A stretch of DNA of 48,327 nt from Thauera sp. 2A1. Its GTDB lineage: Bacteria > Pseudomonadota > Gammaproteobacteria > Burkholderiales > Rhodocyclaceae. The stretch lies in assembly GCF_009469595.2 (NCBI RefSeq), contig NZ_SSXV01000033.1:1-48327 (forward strand), given 5' to 3'. A model generated the notes under the pieces. It made no database searches, was not told where the DNA came from, and saw only the letters and a list, made by a program, of their open reading frames with translations. Each line of letters starts with the position of its first letter. The first letter of the stretch is position 1. This document shows positions 34,852-43,815 of this stretch, one piece after another. The position numbers and the translations under genes were made by a program.

Positions 34852-35154
34852 TTACGCGCCCCCTTCCTTCTTGTTGCCACCCTTGAACATCGCCAGCATG
34901 CGCTCGGTCACCACATAGCCACCGGCGGCGTTGGCCGCGCCGAGGAACACCGCAACGAAACCGATCGCCAGTTGCACCGGCTCGTTGGGATCGGCATGAC
35001 CCAGCACCACCATCGCACCGACCAGCACCACGCCGTGCACGAAGTTCGAGCCCGACATCAGCGGCGTGTGCAGGATCACCGGCACGCGCGAGATGACCTC
35101 ATAGCCGGTGAATGCGGCCAGCATGAAGATGTAAATTGCAGCAAAGCCTTCCAT
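34852..35154 (-). CDS. pntAB: NAD(P) transhydrogenase subunit alpha 2
   Basis: A 100-residue membrane subunit with hydrophobic segments (AAIYIFMLAAFTGYEVI, a HGVVLVGAMVVLG segment and AIGFVAVFLGAANAAGGYVV) and the conserved RVPVILHTPLMSGSN loop. It corresponds to the membrane part that is fused to domain I in the single-chain alpha subunit of E. coli. The split alpha arrangement (alpha 1, alpha 2, beta) is that of Rhodospirillum rubrum and many betaproteobacteria. It lies 12 bases after pntAA. Confidence 0.95.
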   Translation of the reverse strand: MEGFAAIYIFMLAAFTGYEVISRVPVILHTPLMSGSNFVHGVVLVGAMVVLGHADPNEPVQLAIGFVAVFLGAANAAGGYVVTERMLAMFKGGNKKEGGA

Positions 35155-35166
35155 GACGGCTCCTCC

Positions 35167-36291
35167 TTACAGGCCCAGCACCTGTTTCACCCCGGCGTGG
35201 CGCACTTCGCCCGCGTGGGTGAGACAGGTTCCGGCCACCACTTCGTCTTCCCAATCGAGCGCCAGCGCGCCGTCCTTGATGAAGGGCGAAATGAAGTTGA
35301 ACAGGTTCTTGGCGTACATCTCGGAAGCATGGACCGGCATGCGGCTCGCGATGTTGGTCGGACCGATCATCAGCACATCGTTGATCCACACTTTCTCGCC
35401 CGCCACCGTGCCTTCGACGTTGCCGCCGCTCTCGGCCGCCATGTCGACGACCACCGCGCCCGGCTTCATCTTCGAGACCATGTCGGCGGTGATGATGCGC
35501 GGCGCCTTCTTGCCCGGGATGGCCGCGGTGGTGATCAGCGCGTCGCACTGCGCCACCGCCTTCGCCAGGCGCTCGGCCTGCTTCGCCTTCTCCTCGTCGG
35601 TGAGCTCGCGCGCATAGCCGCCGGAGCCTGCCGCCGACACGCCGGTATCGACGAACTTCGCACCCAGCGACTCGATCTGCTCACGGGTCTCCGGGCGCAC
35701 GTCGTAGGCTTCGACCATGGCGCCGATGCGGCGCGCGGTGGCGATCGCCTGCAGCCCCGCCACGCCCGCGCCGATCACCAGCACCTTGGCCGGGCGGATG
35801 GTGCCGGCAGCGTAGGTCAGCATCGGGAAGAACTTGGGCGAATGGTCGGCGGCGATCAGCGCGCACTCGTAGCCGGCCACCGCGCCCTGCGACGACAGCG
35901 CGTCCATGCTCTGCGCGCGCGAGATGCGCGGCAGCAGCTCGAGGGCGAAGGTGGTGAGCTGCCTTTCCTGGAACGTCCTGGCGCGATCGGCGCTGGTCCA
36001 CGGCTGCAGCAGCCCGATCAGCACCGCGCCCGGCTTCAGCGCGGCGATCGCCTCGTTCGACGGCGGCTGCACGCAGAACACGACATCGGCCTGCGCGCAG
36101 ACTTCCATGCCGGTGTCGGCGAAGGTCACGCCGGCAAAATCCCCATCGCGAAAATGCGCAGGTGTGCCCGCCCCCTTTTGCAACACCACCTGGGCCCCCA
36201 GGCCCAGGTATTTCTTGACGACATCCGGCACGACCGACAAACGCCGTTCGCCGGGAGCTGTCTCCGCTAGCACTCCGATGACCAGAGGCAT
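35167..36291 (-). CDS. pntAA: NAD(P) transhydrogenase subunit alpha 1 (NAD(H)-binding)
   Basis: The 374-residue soluble subunit of the alanine dehydrogenase/PNT family. It shows PGERRLSVVPD near residue 12, the RISRAQSMDALSSQ segment, the Rossmann motif VLVIGAGVAGLQAIATARRIGA, YDVRPETREQ and the mobile-loop region around VVDMAAESGGN. The ATG at 36291 is chosen because AGGAAGGAG lies seven bases before it; the frame continues upstream only as noncoding leader. First gene of the operon. Confidence 0.96.
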   Translation of the reverse strand: MPLVIGVLAETAPGERRLSVVPDVVKKYLGLGAQVVLQKGAGTPAHFRDGDFAGVTFADTGMEVCAQADVVFCVQPPSNEAIAALKPGAVLIGLLQPWTSADRARTFQERQLTTFALELLPRISRAQSMDALSSQGAVAGYECALIAADHSPKFFPMLTYAAGTIRPAKVLVIGAGVAGLQAIATARRIGAMVEAYDVRPETREQIESLGAKFVDTGVSAAGSGGYARELTDEEKAKQAERLAKAVAQCDALITTAAIPGKKAPRIITADMVSKMKPGAVVVDMAAESGGNVEGTVAGEKVWINDVLMIGPTNIASRMPVHASEMYAKNLFNFISPFIKDGALALDWEDEVVAGTCLTHAGEVRHAGVKQVLGL

Positions 36292-36410
36292 GGGCGCACT
36301 CCTTCCTAGTGGTTCAGAACAGAAATTCGGGACGACAGGAAACACGCCGCGCCCGGAAGATTGCGTTGGCATGCCACGCACCAGGATGAGGCACGGCACC
36401 CGCTGCGGCG

Positions 36411-36438
36411 ATCATAGCGGCTGCCGATTCAGGTGCAA
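36411..36438 (-). promoter_or_regulatory. Candidate sigma-70 promoter of the pnt operon
   Basis: On the minus strand TTGCAC (36438-36433) and TATGAT (36416-36411) are 16 bases apart. The leader to pntAA would be about 113 bases. Confidence 0.5.
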
Positions 36439-36535
36439 TAAGGCCTTTCCTTGATGGTGCATTGCAGCACCCGCATGGCAGAGGTACCGCCTCGCGCGCG
36501 TCCGTCGCCCCGATCGGCGCCCTCCGGAGGGGCAG

Positions 36536-37285
36536 CTAGCGCCGCGGCACCAGCTTGACGACGACCAGGGAGATGTTGTCGCCGCTGCCGGCCGCACGCT
36601 CCCTGGCCTGCTTGAGCAAGGTCTCGGCAGCCACGCGCGCGGAGTGCTCATGCAGCACTCGCGCCAGCTCGTCGTCGCTGAAGTAGGCCCAGAGTCCGTC
36701 GGAGCACAGCAGGAAAGTGTTGCCCGCGCAGAGCTCGCGGGCGTGGCCGTACTCGATGCGCGGCTCCCGGTCGCTGCCCAGGCAGGACAGCAGCACGTTG
36801 CGCTGCGGATGACTCAAGGCCTGGCGTTCATCGATCCGCCCGGTGCGCTGCAGTTCGCCGACGATCGAATGATCGCCGGTGCGCGCGACGACCTCGAGGC
36901 CGCGAAAGTGGTAGAGGCGCGAGTCGCCGCAATGGGCCCAGATCGCCATGTCGCCCTGCAGCAACAGCGCGACTGCCGTGCTGTGCGGGTCCTGCTCGCT
37001 GGTGAAGCGGGTCAGGCGTATCGCCGTGTGCGCGTCGGCCATCAAGCTGCCCAGAAGCTGCTCGGCCGTCTCGTGCCGCGGCGCGAACACGTTCAGGTTC
37101 TGCCGGCCCTTGATGATCACCTGCTCGGCCGCCATCGCCCCGCCGGAGTGCCCCCCCATGCCGTCGGCGAGAATCGCGAGCAGGATTTCCGGCCGCGTCG
37201 GGTGCGGAAACAGCCCGACGCGGTCCTGTTGCTCGGCGCGGTCGCCGATGTGATGCACGATGCAGGTTTCGGCAGCGAACGGCAT
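36536..37285 (-). CDS. PP2C-family serine/threonine protein phosphatase
   Basis: A 249-residue soluble phosphatase of the PPM/Stp1 type, which removes phosphate from Ser/Thr using two metal ions. The metal-binding and active-site motifs are in order: LADGMGGHSGG near residue 39, AHCGDSRLYHF near 116, RTGDHSIV, SHPQRNVLLSCLG, LLCSDGLW near 193 and SGDNISLVVVKL at the end. The family often pairs with a Hanks-type kinase or FHA protein, but none is next to it here. It is transcribed in the same direction as pnt and separated from pntAA by 244 bases. Confidence 0.92.
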   Translation of the reverse strand: MPFAAETCIVHHIGDRAEQQDRVGLFPHPTRPEILLAILADGMGGHSGGAMAAEQVIIKGRQNLNVFAPRHETAEQLLGSLMADAHTAIRLTRFTSEQDPHSTAVALLLQGDMAIWAHCGDSRLYHFRGLEVVARTGDHSIVGELQRTGRIDERQALSHPQRNVLLSCLGSDREPRIEYGHARELCAGNTFLLCSDGLWAYFSDDELARVLHEHSARVAAETLLKQARERAAGSGDNISLVVVKLVPRR

Positions 37286-37451
37286 GAACGCGAGCGTGGT
37301 GAGAGGACGGAAGGTGGGCGGAGCAGGATATTACCAAGTGTCCGGCGTTCAGGGACGCCGCCCGCGATCGCCGGACGGCCGCCCGCCCGGGCGGCGTGAC
37401 GCAGTTCACGAAGGCGCTGCCCGCGGCCCCCGCGGACAGCAGGACAGGGCA

Positions 37452-37673
37452 TCAAGCCCGGTCGCATTCGCTGCCGGCGGCGTCCGATTGCCTGCCCCGT
37501 TGCGCGCCCCATTGCGCGCCCCGTTGCCCGCCCGATTGCCCCTCCGCCTGACCGGCCTGCGGCCCTCGACGCCCGCGCAGCCGATCCACCGTGCGCAACG
37601 CCAGCCACGAGCCGACCAGCGACATCACCGGCACCGCGACCAGCAGGAACTGAACCCAGGCCTTGTCGCTCAT
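37452..37673 (-). CDS. Small predicted single-span membrane protein
   Basis: A 73-residue frame beginning MSDKAWVQ with one strong transmembrane segment (FLLVAVPVMSLVGSWLALRTV, residues 9-29), then RLRGRRG and a low-complexity Gly/Gln/Arg tail coded by short GC-rich repeats (37493-37545). The ribosome binding site is weak (a G-rich run six bases before the ATG). It is divergent from rplU. The protein is plausible from its hydrophobic profile, but I know no family; the tail composition makes me cautious. Confidence 0.5.
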   Translation of the reverse strand: MSDKAWVQFLLVAVPVMSLVGSWLALRTVDRLRGRRGPQAGQAEGQSGGQRGAQWGAQRGRQSDAAGSECDRA

Positions 37674-37749
37674 CGTCGCCCCCCGGCACCCGCGCGACCT
37701 CCGCCGGCCATCGCAATCTCCGGCTGAAGCGCCTGATCGTATTGACTTT

Positions 37750-37778
37750 TTGACATTTCCGGCCTCGCCACGTATAGT
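37750..37778 (+). promoter_or_regulatory. Strong sigma-70 promoter of rplU-rpmA
   Basis: TTGACA (37750-37755) and TATAGT (37773-37778) are separated by exactly 17 bases, giving a start near 37785 and a leader of about 32 bases to rplU. Confidence 0.9.
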
Positions 37779-37816
37779 GCGCGATTCTTTGCAAACCCAT
37801 CAACTGGAGCAACACC

Positions 37817-38128
37817 ATGTACGCGGTGATAAAAACCGGTGGCAAGCAGTATCGCGTTGCCGCTGGCGAAAAGATCAAGGTAGAACAGATACCGGCCGAC
37901 GTGGGTTCCGAAATCACCATCGACCAGGTCTTCATGGTCGGTGAAGGCGAGGCCGTGAAGATCGGCACGCCGGTGGTGGCCGGGGCTTCCGTCAAGGCGA
38001 CCGTGGTTTCGCACGGCCGTCACGACAAGGTCAAGATTTTCAAGATGCGCCGACGCAAGCACTACCAGAAGCACCAGGGGCATCGTCAGAACTATACCGA
38101 GCTTCGCATCGAAGCGATCTCGGCCTAA
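37817..38128 (+). CDS. rplU: 50S ribosomal protein L21
   Basis: The 103-residue protein begins MYAVIKTGGKQYRV and contains KMRRRKHYQKHQGHRQNYT, both hallmarks of L21, a 23S rRNA-binding protein of the large subunit. The length is standard. A GGAG lies before the ATG. It is first in an operon with rpmA, 20 bases apart. Confidence 0.99.
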   Translation: MYAVIKTGGKQYRVAAGEKIKVEQIPADVGSEITIDQVFMVGEGEAVKIGTPVVAGASVKATVVSHGRHDKVKIFKMRRRKHYQKHQGHRQNYTELRIEAISA

Positions 38129-38148
38129 GGCGCAGGAGGTAATCCGAC

Positions 38149-38412
38149 ATGGCACACAAAAAAGCTGGCGGCAGTTCCCGTAACGGCCGCGACTCGGAAT
38201 CGAAACGCCTCGGCGTGAAGCGCTACGGCGGCCAGTTCGTCGTTGCCGGCAACATCCTCGTTCGCCAGCGCGGCACTGAGTACCACCCGGGCGACAACGT
38301 CGGCATCGGCAAGGACCACACCCTGTTCGCGCTGAAGGACGGCGTGGTGCAGTTCGCGGTCAAGGGCTCGGCCCGTCGCCGTACCGTGATGATCGTGCCC
38401 GAAGCGGCCTGA
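38149..38412 (+). CDS. rpmA: 50S ribosomal protein L27
   Basis: The 87-residue protein begins MAHKKAGGSSRNGRDS and carries GVKRYGG and RQRGTEYHPG, typical of L27, whose N-terminus reaches the peptidyl-transferase centre. There is no leader peptide before the AHKK start. AGGAGGT stands ten bases before the ATG. A terminator follows within 20 bases. Confidence 0.99.
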   Translation: MAHKKAGGSSRNGRDSESKRLGVKRYGGQFVVAGNILVRQRGTEYHPGDNVGIGKDHTLFALKDGVVQFAVKGSARRRTVMIVPEAA

Positions 38413-38430
38413 TCACTCACCCGCGGTCCG

Positions 38431-38468
38431 AAAAGCCCTATCTTGCCGGTAGGGCTTTTTTCTTTTTT
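38431..38468 (+). terminator. Rho-independent terminator after rpmA
   Basis: The stem AGCCCTA/TAGGGCT encloses a loop of nine bases and is followed by TTTTTCTTTTTT. It separates rplU-rpmA from obgE, whose start is only 15 bases further on; partial read-through is likely. Confidence 0.9.
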
Positions 38469-38482
38469 GAGGTTGATCTGGA

Positions 38483-39667
38483 ATGAAATTTTTCGACGAA
38501 GCCCGCATCGACATCTTTGCCGGTGACGGCGGCAATGGCGTGGCCACCTTCCGCCGCGAGAAGTTCATTCCCAAGGGCGGCCCCAGCGGCGGCGACGGCG
38601 GCCGCGGCGGCAGCGTATACGGCGTGGCCGACCGCAACCTCAACACCCTGATCGACTACCGCTACACGCGCAGCTTCCGCGCCGAGCGCGGCGAGAACGG
38701 CGGCAGCAAGGAATGCTACGGCAAGGGCGGCGAGGACATCACGCTGCGCTTTCCGGTCGGCACCGTCATCACCAACCACGAAACCGGCGAGCTGATCGCC
38801 GACCTCGACGAGGACGGCAAGAAGGTCCTGCTCGCCCGCGGTGGCCGCGGTGGCCTGGGCAACATCCACTTCAAGTCCAGCACCAACCGCGCGCCGCGGC
38901 AGAAGACCATGGGCCAGGAAGGCGAGCGCTTCACCCTGCACCTGGAGCTGAAGGTGCTGGCCGACGTCGGCCTGCTCGGCATGCCCAATGCCGGCAAGTC
39001 CACCTTCATCCGCTCGGTGTCGGCGGCCAAGCCCAAGGTGGCGGACTACCCTTTCACCACGCTCGCCCCCAACCTCGGCGTGGTGCGCACCGCCGAGAAC
39101 CGCAGCTTCGTCATTGCCGACATCCCCGGCCTGATCGAAGGTGCGGCCGAAGGTGCGGGCCTGGGCCACCAGTTCCTGCGCCACCTGCAGCGCACCCACC
39201 TGCTGCTGCACCTCGTCGATCTCGCGCCTTACGATCCCGAGGCCGATCCGGTCGCCGACGCGAAGGCGATCGTCGAGGAACTGCGCAAGTACGACGAATC
39301 GCTCTACAACAAGCCGCGCTGGCTGGCGCTCAACAAGCTCGACCTCATCCCCGAGGAAGAGCGCGCCGCGCGCGTTGCCGCCTTCCTCGAGGCCTACGGG
39401 CCGGTCGAGCACCATTTCGAGATTTCCGCGCTGAAGGGTGAAGGCACGAAGGAACTGATCTTCGCCATCCAGGACTACCTCGACGCCGAGCGCGCCCGCA
39501 TCGAGGCGGAACACAGCCGGCGCCGGGCTGAGGAAGCGGAGCGCCTGGCCGCCGCGGAAGCTGCGCGCGCCGCCGCCGACCGCGCCTACGAAGAGGAATC
39601 GCTCGCCACCGACGAAGATGACCTCCCCGAGGACGACATCAACCAGGACAACACGCCCGAACGCTGA
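38483..39667 (+). CDS. obgE: GTPase ObgE/CgtA
   Basis: The 394-residue protein has the glycine-rich Obg fold (residues 1 to about 158, with GDGGNG, GGPSGGDGGRGG and RGGLGN) and the G domain: G1 GMPNAGKST near residue 166, G3 DIPGLIEGA, G4 NKLDL and G5 SALKGEGT. ObgE acts in late 50S assembly and stress control. The C-terminal tail of some 50 residues is Glu/Ala/Arg-rich then acidic (DEDDLPEDD), as in other proteobacteria. It is followed 45 bases later by proB. Confidence 0.98.
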   Translation: MKFFDEARIDIFAGDGGNGVATFRREKFIPKGGPSGGDGGRGGSVYGVADRNLNTLIDYRYTRSFRAERGENGGSKECYGKGGEDITLRFPVGTVITNHETGELIADLDEDGKKVLLARGGRGGLGNIHFKSSTNRAPRQKTMGQEGERFTLHLELKVLADVGLLGMPNAGKSTFIRSVSAAKPKVADYPFTTLAPNLGVVRTAENRSFVIADIPGLIEGAAEGAGLGHQFLRHLQRTHLLLHLVDLAPYDPEADPVADAKAIVEELRKYDESLYNKPRWLALNKLDLIPEEERAARVAAFLEAYGPVEHHFEISALKGEGTKELIFAIQDYLDAERARIEAEHSRRRAEEAERLAAAEAARAAADRAYEEESLATDEDDLPEDDINQDNTPER

Positions 39668-39712
39668 CCTCGACCTTCGCTGCAACAATCCGACCCAAGC
39701 CCGCGCACTGCC

Positions 39713-40828
39713 ATGAGAGAGAAGATCCGCACCGCCCGCCGCCTCATCGTCAAGGTGGGGAGCGCCCTCGTCACCAACAACGGCGCCGGCCTCGATCATG
39801 CCGCGCTGGACGACTGGGCACGCCAGATCGCCGCGCTGCGCGCCGACGGCCGCGAGATCGCCCTCGTCTCCTCCGGTGCCATCGCCGCCGGCATGCAACG
39901 ACTGGGCTGGGGCAAGCGGCCCCACGAAATGCACAAGCTGCAGGCCGCCGCCGCGGTCGGCCAGATGGGCCTGGTCGAGGCCTACGAGAAGGCCTTCACC
40001 CGCCACGGCCTGCAGACCGCGCAGATCCTGCTGACGCACGAGGACCTCGCCGACCGCACTCGCTACCTCAATGCCCGCAGCACGCTCAACACCCTGCTCG
40101 AACTCGGCGTGGTGCCGATCATCAACGAGAACGACACGGTGGTCACCGACGAGATCAAGTTCGGCGACAACGACACGCTGGGCGCGCTGGTCGCAAACCT
40201 GATCGAAGCCGACACGCTGATCATCCTCACCGACCAGCAAGGCCTCTACACCGCCGATCCGCGCCGGGATCCGGCTGCCACGTTGATCTCCGAAGGTCGC
40301 GCCGAGGACCGCCAGTACGAGGCGATGGCCGGCGGCGCCGGCAGCGGCATCAGCAAGGGCGGCATGATCACCAAGATCCGCGCCGCCCAGCGCGCCGCCC
40401 GCAGCGGCGCCCACACCTGCATCGCCAGCGGCCGCACTCCCGACCCACTGCTGCGCCTGGCTGCAGGCGAAGCGGTCGGCACCCTGCTGTACGCCTCGAG
40501 CACACCGCTGCAGGCGCGCAAGCAATGGATCGCAGACCACCTGCAACTCGCCGGCGATCTCATCATCGACGACGGCGCCGTCGCCGCACTCAAGAACGGC
40601 CGCAGCCTGCTGCCGGTGGGCGTCATCGAGGTGCGAGGCGACTTCGAGCGCGGCGCGGCGGTAGCCTGCCGCACCGTCGCGGGCGAGGAAGTCGCGCGCG
40701 GGCTCGCCAACTACAGCGCCACCGAATGCCGCCGCATCGCGCGCAAGCCGACCGCGGAGATCGAGAAGCTGCTGGGCTACATCGACGAACCGGAGCTGAT
40801 CCACCGCGACAACATGGTCGCGAGATGA
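39713..40828 (+). CDS. proB: Glutamate 5-kinase
   Basis: A 371-residue kinase for the first step of proline synthesis (glutamate plus ATP to glutamyl 5-phosphate). The amino-acid-kinase domain has KVGSALV, LVSSGAIAAGM, INENDTVV, FGDNDTLGALVANLIEAD and the SGISKGGMITKI segment. A PUA domain follows (about residues 280-360, VDDGA-like IDDGAVAALKNGRSLLPVG). ObgE-ProB is the common betaproteobacterial order. ProB is normally feedback-inhibited by proline. Confidence 0.98.
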   Translation: MREKIRTARRLIVKVGSALVTNNGAGLDHAALDDWARQIAALRADGREIALVSSGAIAAGMQRLGWGKRPHEMHKLQAAAAVGQMGLVEAYEKAFTRHGLQTAQILLTHEDLADRTRYLNARSTLNTLLELGVVPIINENDTVVTDEIKFGDNDTLGALVANLIEADTLIILTDQQGLYTADPRRDPAATLISEGRAEDRQYEAMAGGAGSGISKGGMITKIRAAQRAARSGAHTCIASGRTPDPLLRLAAGEAVGTLLYASSTPLQARKQWIADHLQLAGDLIIDDGAVAALKNGRSLLPVGVIEVRGDFERGAAVACRTVAGEEVARGLANYSATECRRIARKPTAEIEKLLGYIDEPELIHRDNMVAR

Positions 40829-40884
40829 GCCGGCTGCGGGCGCAACGATCGACCGTCGCGCCCGCCACCCGAACCTCAAGCGGC

Positions 40885-40900
40885 TGGCATTTTTCGGGCG
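40885..40900 (+). promoter_or_regulatory. Weak sigma-54-like sequence before the PP-loop operon
   Basis: TGGCATTTTTCGGGCG has GG and GC ten bases apart and would give a leader of about 39 bases, similar to the three good sites in the window. The -12 part is poor (GGGC instead of TTGC) and I find no copy of the 17-base upstream element nearby. Confidence 0.3.
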
Positions 40901-40949
40901 ATGCCATCAAAATCGGGATCTGTTTGCCCAAAACGAGCACCCAAGCCCG

Positions 40950-42032
40950 ATGAAAAAATGCATCCGGTGCCTGCTACCGGAAATCGTGCCGGACGCCGAC
41001 ATCGACGCAAGCGGCGTCTGCGCATTCTGTCGCCACCCTGAGCCTCTTCCCGCCGCGAATGCGGCCAAAGCGGCACAGCGTGCCGACCTCGAAGCCACAC
41101 TGCAGGCCGCGCGCAACACGGCAGGCTCCGCCTACGACTGCATCGTGCCGCTCAGTGGCGGCAAGGACAGCCTCTATCTGCTGCACCGGCTAAAGGTGGA
41201 TCATGGCCTGCGCGTGCTCGCCTTCACCTGCGACATCGACCTGCCGCAGGTGGCATGGCGCAACATCCGCCGGGCGCTGCGCCGGCTGGACATCGACCAC
41301 GTCGTGTGGCGCCCCGCCCATGGTTTCCTGACGCGGCTGTTCCGTTACCTGCTGTGTAACCAGGAAGCGCGCGGCGCCGTGTACACCGTGTCCTACGTGT
41401 ACGCGCCGCTGTTCGAGGGCGCCGCGATCCGCCTCGCCATCGAGAAGGGCATCCCCCTCGTGCTGGCCGGCTACTCGCCCGGCCAGCCCGAGCCCGAACG
41501 CATGCAGTACGAGTTCAACCCCGCGCTGATCCGCAACGAGGACTGGACGCCGCCGCACCTGGCCGCATGCGGCGAGTTCTCCGTCTCCGACCTGGTCCAC
41601 TTCTACAACCCCCTCACCCTGCCGCCGGGCACACGCTTCCCGCGCTACCTCGCCCCCTACCACGTGTGGGACTACGACCAGGGCGAGGTCATCCGCCGCG
41701 TCACCGAACTGGGCCTGGTGCAGCGCAGCCACCATGCCAGCCCCATCGTCAGCAACTACCCGATCAACTGGCTGATGATGTACTCCGACCTGCGCCACTT
41801 CGGCTACAACCCCTACACGCCCGAATTCTCGGCGCTGATCCGCGAAGGCAAGGCCAGCCTCGGCTACTGGAAGGTGATGACGCCGCTGGTCAACTTCATG
41901 ATCCGCAACAAGCTGGGCATGGGTCGCGAGGTGAAGCGCAGCATGGAATGGCTGGGGCTGGGCGAAGCCGACCTGCGCATCACGCTGCCCAAGGGCGCGT
42001 ACGATCCGCCGATGCTGCGCCAGCCTGCCTGA
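40950..42032 (+). CDS. PP-loop ATPase, N-acetyl sugar amidotransferase-like
   Basis: The 360-residue protein has an N-terminal zinc-ribbon-like pair of CxxC motifs (C4, C7, C24, C27; CIRC and CAFC) and a PP-loop ATP-pyrophosphatase signature VPLSGGKDSLYLLHRL near residue 68. This architecture belongs to the WbpG/PseA group, which adenylates a substrate carbonyl and installs nitrogen from ammonia in surface sugar synthesis. Two Cys in RYLLCNQE and LAACGE may add to catalysis. Its stop is one base from the start of the acyl-AMP ligase, so the two are co-translated. The association with fatty-acyl enzymes rather than sugar genes is unusual, and its substrate here is unknown. Confidence 0.85.
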   Translation: MKKCIRCLLPEIVPDADIDASGVCAFCRHPEPLPAANAAKAAQRADLEATLQAARNTAGSAYDCIVPLSGGKDSLYLLHRLKVDHGLRVLAFTCDIDLPQVAWRNIRRALRRLDIDHVVWRPAHGFLTRLFRYLLCNQEARGAVYTVSYVYAPLFEGAAIRLAIEKGIPLVLAGYSPGQPEPERMQYEFNPALIRNEDWTPPHLAACGEFSVSDLVHFYNPLTLPPGTRFPRYLAPYHVWDYDQGEVIRRVTELGLVQRSHHASPIVSNYPINWLMMYSDLRHFGYNPYTPEFSALIREGKASLGYWKVMTPLVNFMIRNKLGMGREVKRSMEWLGLGEADLRITLPKGAYDPPMLRQPA

Positions 42033-42033
42033 C

Positions 42034-43815
42034 ATGCCGGCCCGCGCGGACTCCCTCACCGCCCGGCTGCGCGAGCGGGCGCGCAGCGAACCGGAAGCCC
42101 CGGCCTATCTCTCGCTGGCAGGCAGCGACGCCACCTGGCGCGCGTTGACGTGGCGACAGGTTCTCGACAAGGTCGAACGGCTCGCCTCGGCCTTCGTCCG
42201 TCGCGGCCTGCAAACGGGCGATCGCGTCGCCCTCATGCTGCCGACCTGCCCGGACTGGGAGATCTGCCACCATGCGGCACTGGCCGCGGGCGGCGTCGTC
42301 GTCGGTCTCGATCGCCACGATGCCGATCAGAATCTCGCGCACATCCTCAGGCTCGCTGAGCCGCGCACGATCATCGCGCAGAACTCCGCCGACATCGCGA
42401 GACTTGGCGCACTGTGGCCGGGCGCCGAAATCTTCGTCGTCGCTGAGCGAACCGATCCAGACCCGGGCCTGCTCGCTCTCGCCGACCTGATCGCCGCACC
42501 CGTCAGCCCCCTGTTGCTGCCGGACCGAGCCCCTCGTCCGCAAGACACGGCAACGATCGTGTTCACGTCGGGCAGTACCGGCAAGCCCAAGGGCATCGCC
42601 TATTCGCACCACCAGATCATTCTCGCCATCGACGCCCTGCTGGAGCGCTTTCCGACGGTGCGCTGCGACGCGCGCATGGTCTGCTGGTTACCGCTTGCAA
42701 ACCTCTTTCAGCGCATCCTTAACCTCTTCGCCTTGAGCTGTGGTGCCCGAAGCTATTTCGTCGACAGGCCCGAAGACGTCCTGCGGCTCGCACCCGACAT
42801 CCGGCCGACACTTTTCGTCGGCGTTCCACGCTTCTTCGAAAAGCTGCACCAAGGCATCCTCGCGCGAGTCGACCAGCAGCCCCGCGCGCTGCGCGCGCTC
42901 GTCCTCGCGGCCTGGGACATCGGGTGCCGGCATGCCGCGGCCTCGCGCAGCGGCGCGCGCGCGCCGCTTTGGGTGCGGATGCTGTTTCCACTTTCCAGCT
43001 CGCTGCTCCGTCGCATCCGGTTGCTGCTGGGCCCCGACCTGCAGTTCATGGTCAGCGGCTCGGCCGCCCTGCTACCCTGGCTGCTGGAGCGCTTTCACGG
43101 CCTGGGCTGGCTCGTGCTCGAAGCCTACGGCATCAGCGAAAACGTCATGCCGGTCGCCATCAACCAGCTCGAGGATTACCGTTTCGGCAGCGTGGGGCGG
43201 CCGCTGCCCGGCAACGAACTGCGCTTCGCCTCCGATGGCGAACTGTTGTTGCGCGGACCCGGCGTGTTCCGCGGCTATCTGCGCGACACGACGCCGCCCG
43301 ACTCGCTGGACGCCGACGGCTTCCTGCACACCGGCGACTTCGCCCGCCTGGATGACGACGGCTATCTGTGGCTCGAGGGGCGAAAGAGCGAAATCTTCAA
43401 GACCTCCACCGGCCGCCGCATTGCCCCAGTCCCCATCGAGACCGCGCTGAAGCAGATCGACGATGTCGATCACGCCGTCGTCGTCGGTCGCGATCGGCCG
43501 TTCCCGGTCGCGCTGCTGACGCTGGACCCGCGCTCGTCGCGCCTTGCCGCGCTGGGCGCGCCGACGACCCGGACCGCGATCGCCCACGATGTTTCCGCAG
43601 CGTGCCGCGCCTTTCCCGAACATCAACGTCCAGGCGCAGTGATCGTGTCGAGGACGGCCTTGACCGTGGCGGGCGGAGAACTGACCGCCAACCTGAAACT
43701 GCGTCGCCGCCAGATCGAGGTGCGTTTCGCCGCCGAAATCGACGAGGCCTATCAAAAAGCATCGCAGCAGATGCGCCGCGCGCGCGCTGCACCGCCCATC
43801 ATCGAGGCGCCATGA
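42034..43815 (+). CDS. AMP-dependent long-chain acyl-CoA/acyl-AMP ligase
   Basis: The 593-residue enzyme of the ANL superfamily activates a carboxylate as acyl-AMP, usually then forming a CoA thioester. Motifs include TSGSTGKPKGIAYSH near residue 178, LEAYGISEN near 365, and HTGDFARLDDDGYLWLEGR with the KSEIFKTSTGRRI hinge near 432-460. The overall layout (FadD15/long-chain type, with a large insertion around 270-330) suggests a fatty acid substrate. It is the middle gene of a three-gene operon, starting one base after the PP-loop gene and overlapping the reductase by four bases (ATGA). It differs from the shorter exosortase A-associated ligases I know, so it is probably a separate system. 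Confidence 0.9.
   Translation: MPARADSLTARLRERARSEPEAPAYLSLAGSDATWRALTWRQVLDKVERLASAFVRRGLQTGDRVALMLPTCPDWEICHHAALAAGGVVVGLDRHDADQNLAHILRLAEPRTIIAQNSADIARLGALWPGAEIFVVAERTDPDPGLLALADLIAAPVSPLLLPDRAPRPQDTATIVFTSGSTGKPKGIAYSHHQIILAIDALLERFPTVRCDARMVCWLPLANLFQRILNLFALSCGARSYFVDRPEDVLRLAPDIRPTLFVGVPRFFEKLHQGILARVDQQPRALRALVLAAWDIGCRHAAASRSGARAPLWVRMLFPLSSSLLRRIRLLLGPDLQFMVSGSAALLPWLLERFHGLGWLVLEAYGISENVMPVAINQLEDYRFGSVGRPLPGNELRFASDGELLLRGPGVFRGYLRDTTPPDSLDADGFLHTGDFARLDDDGYLWLEGRKSEIFKTSTGRRIAPVPIETALKQIDDVDHAVVVGRDRPFPVALLTLDPRSSRLAALGAPTTRTAIAHDVSAACRAFPEHQRPGAVIVSRTALTVAGGELTANLKLRRRQIEVRFAAEIDEAYQKASQQMRRARAAPPIIEAP

Noticed and set aside
33238..36270. Plus-strand open frame of 1010 codons
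   Set aside because: Antisense shadow of the pnt operon, rich in His/Arg/Asp typical of the complement of membrane-protein codons.
37493..37545. Short GC-rich repeats considered as a CRISPR-like or regulatory array
   Set aside because: The units are under 15 bases without spacers and code for the Gly/Gln/Arg tail of the small membrane protein.
38438..40879. Minus-strand open frame of 813 codons
   Set aside because: Antisense shadow of obgE and proB.
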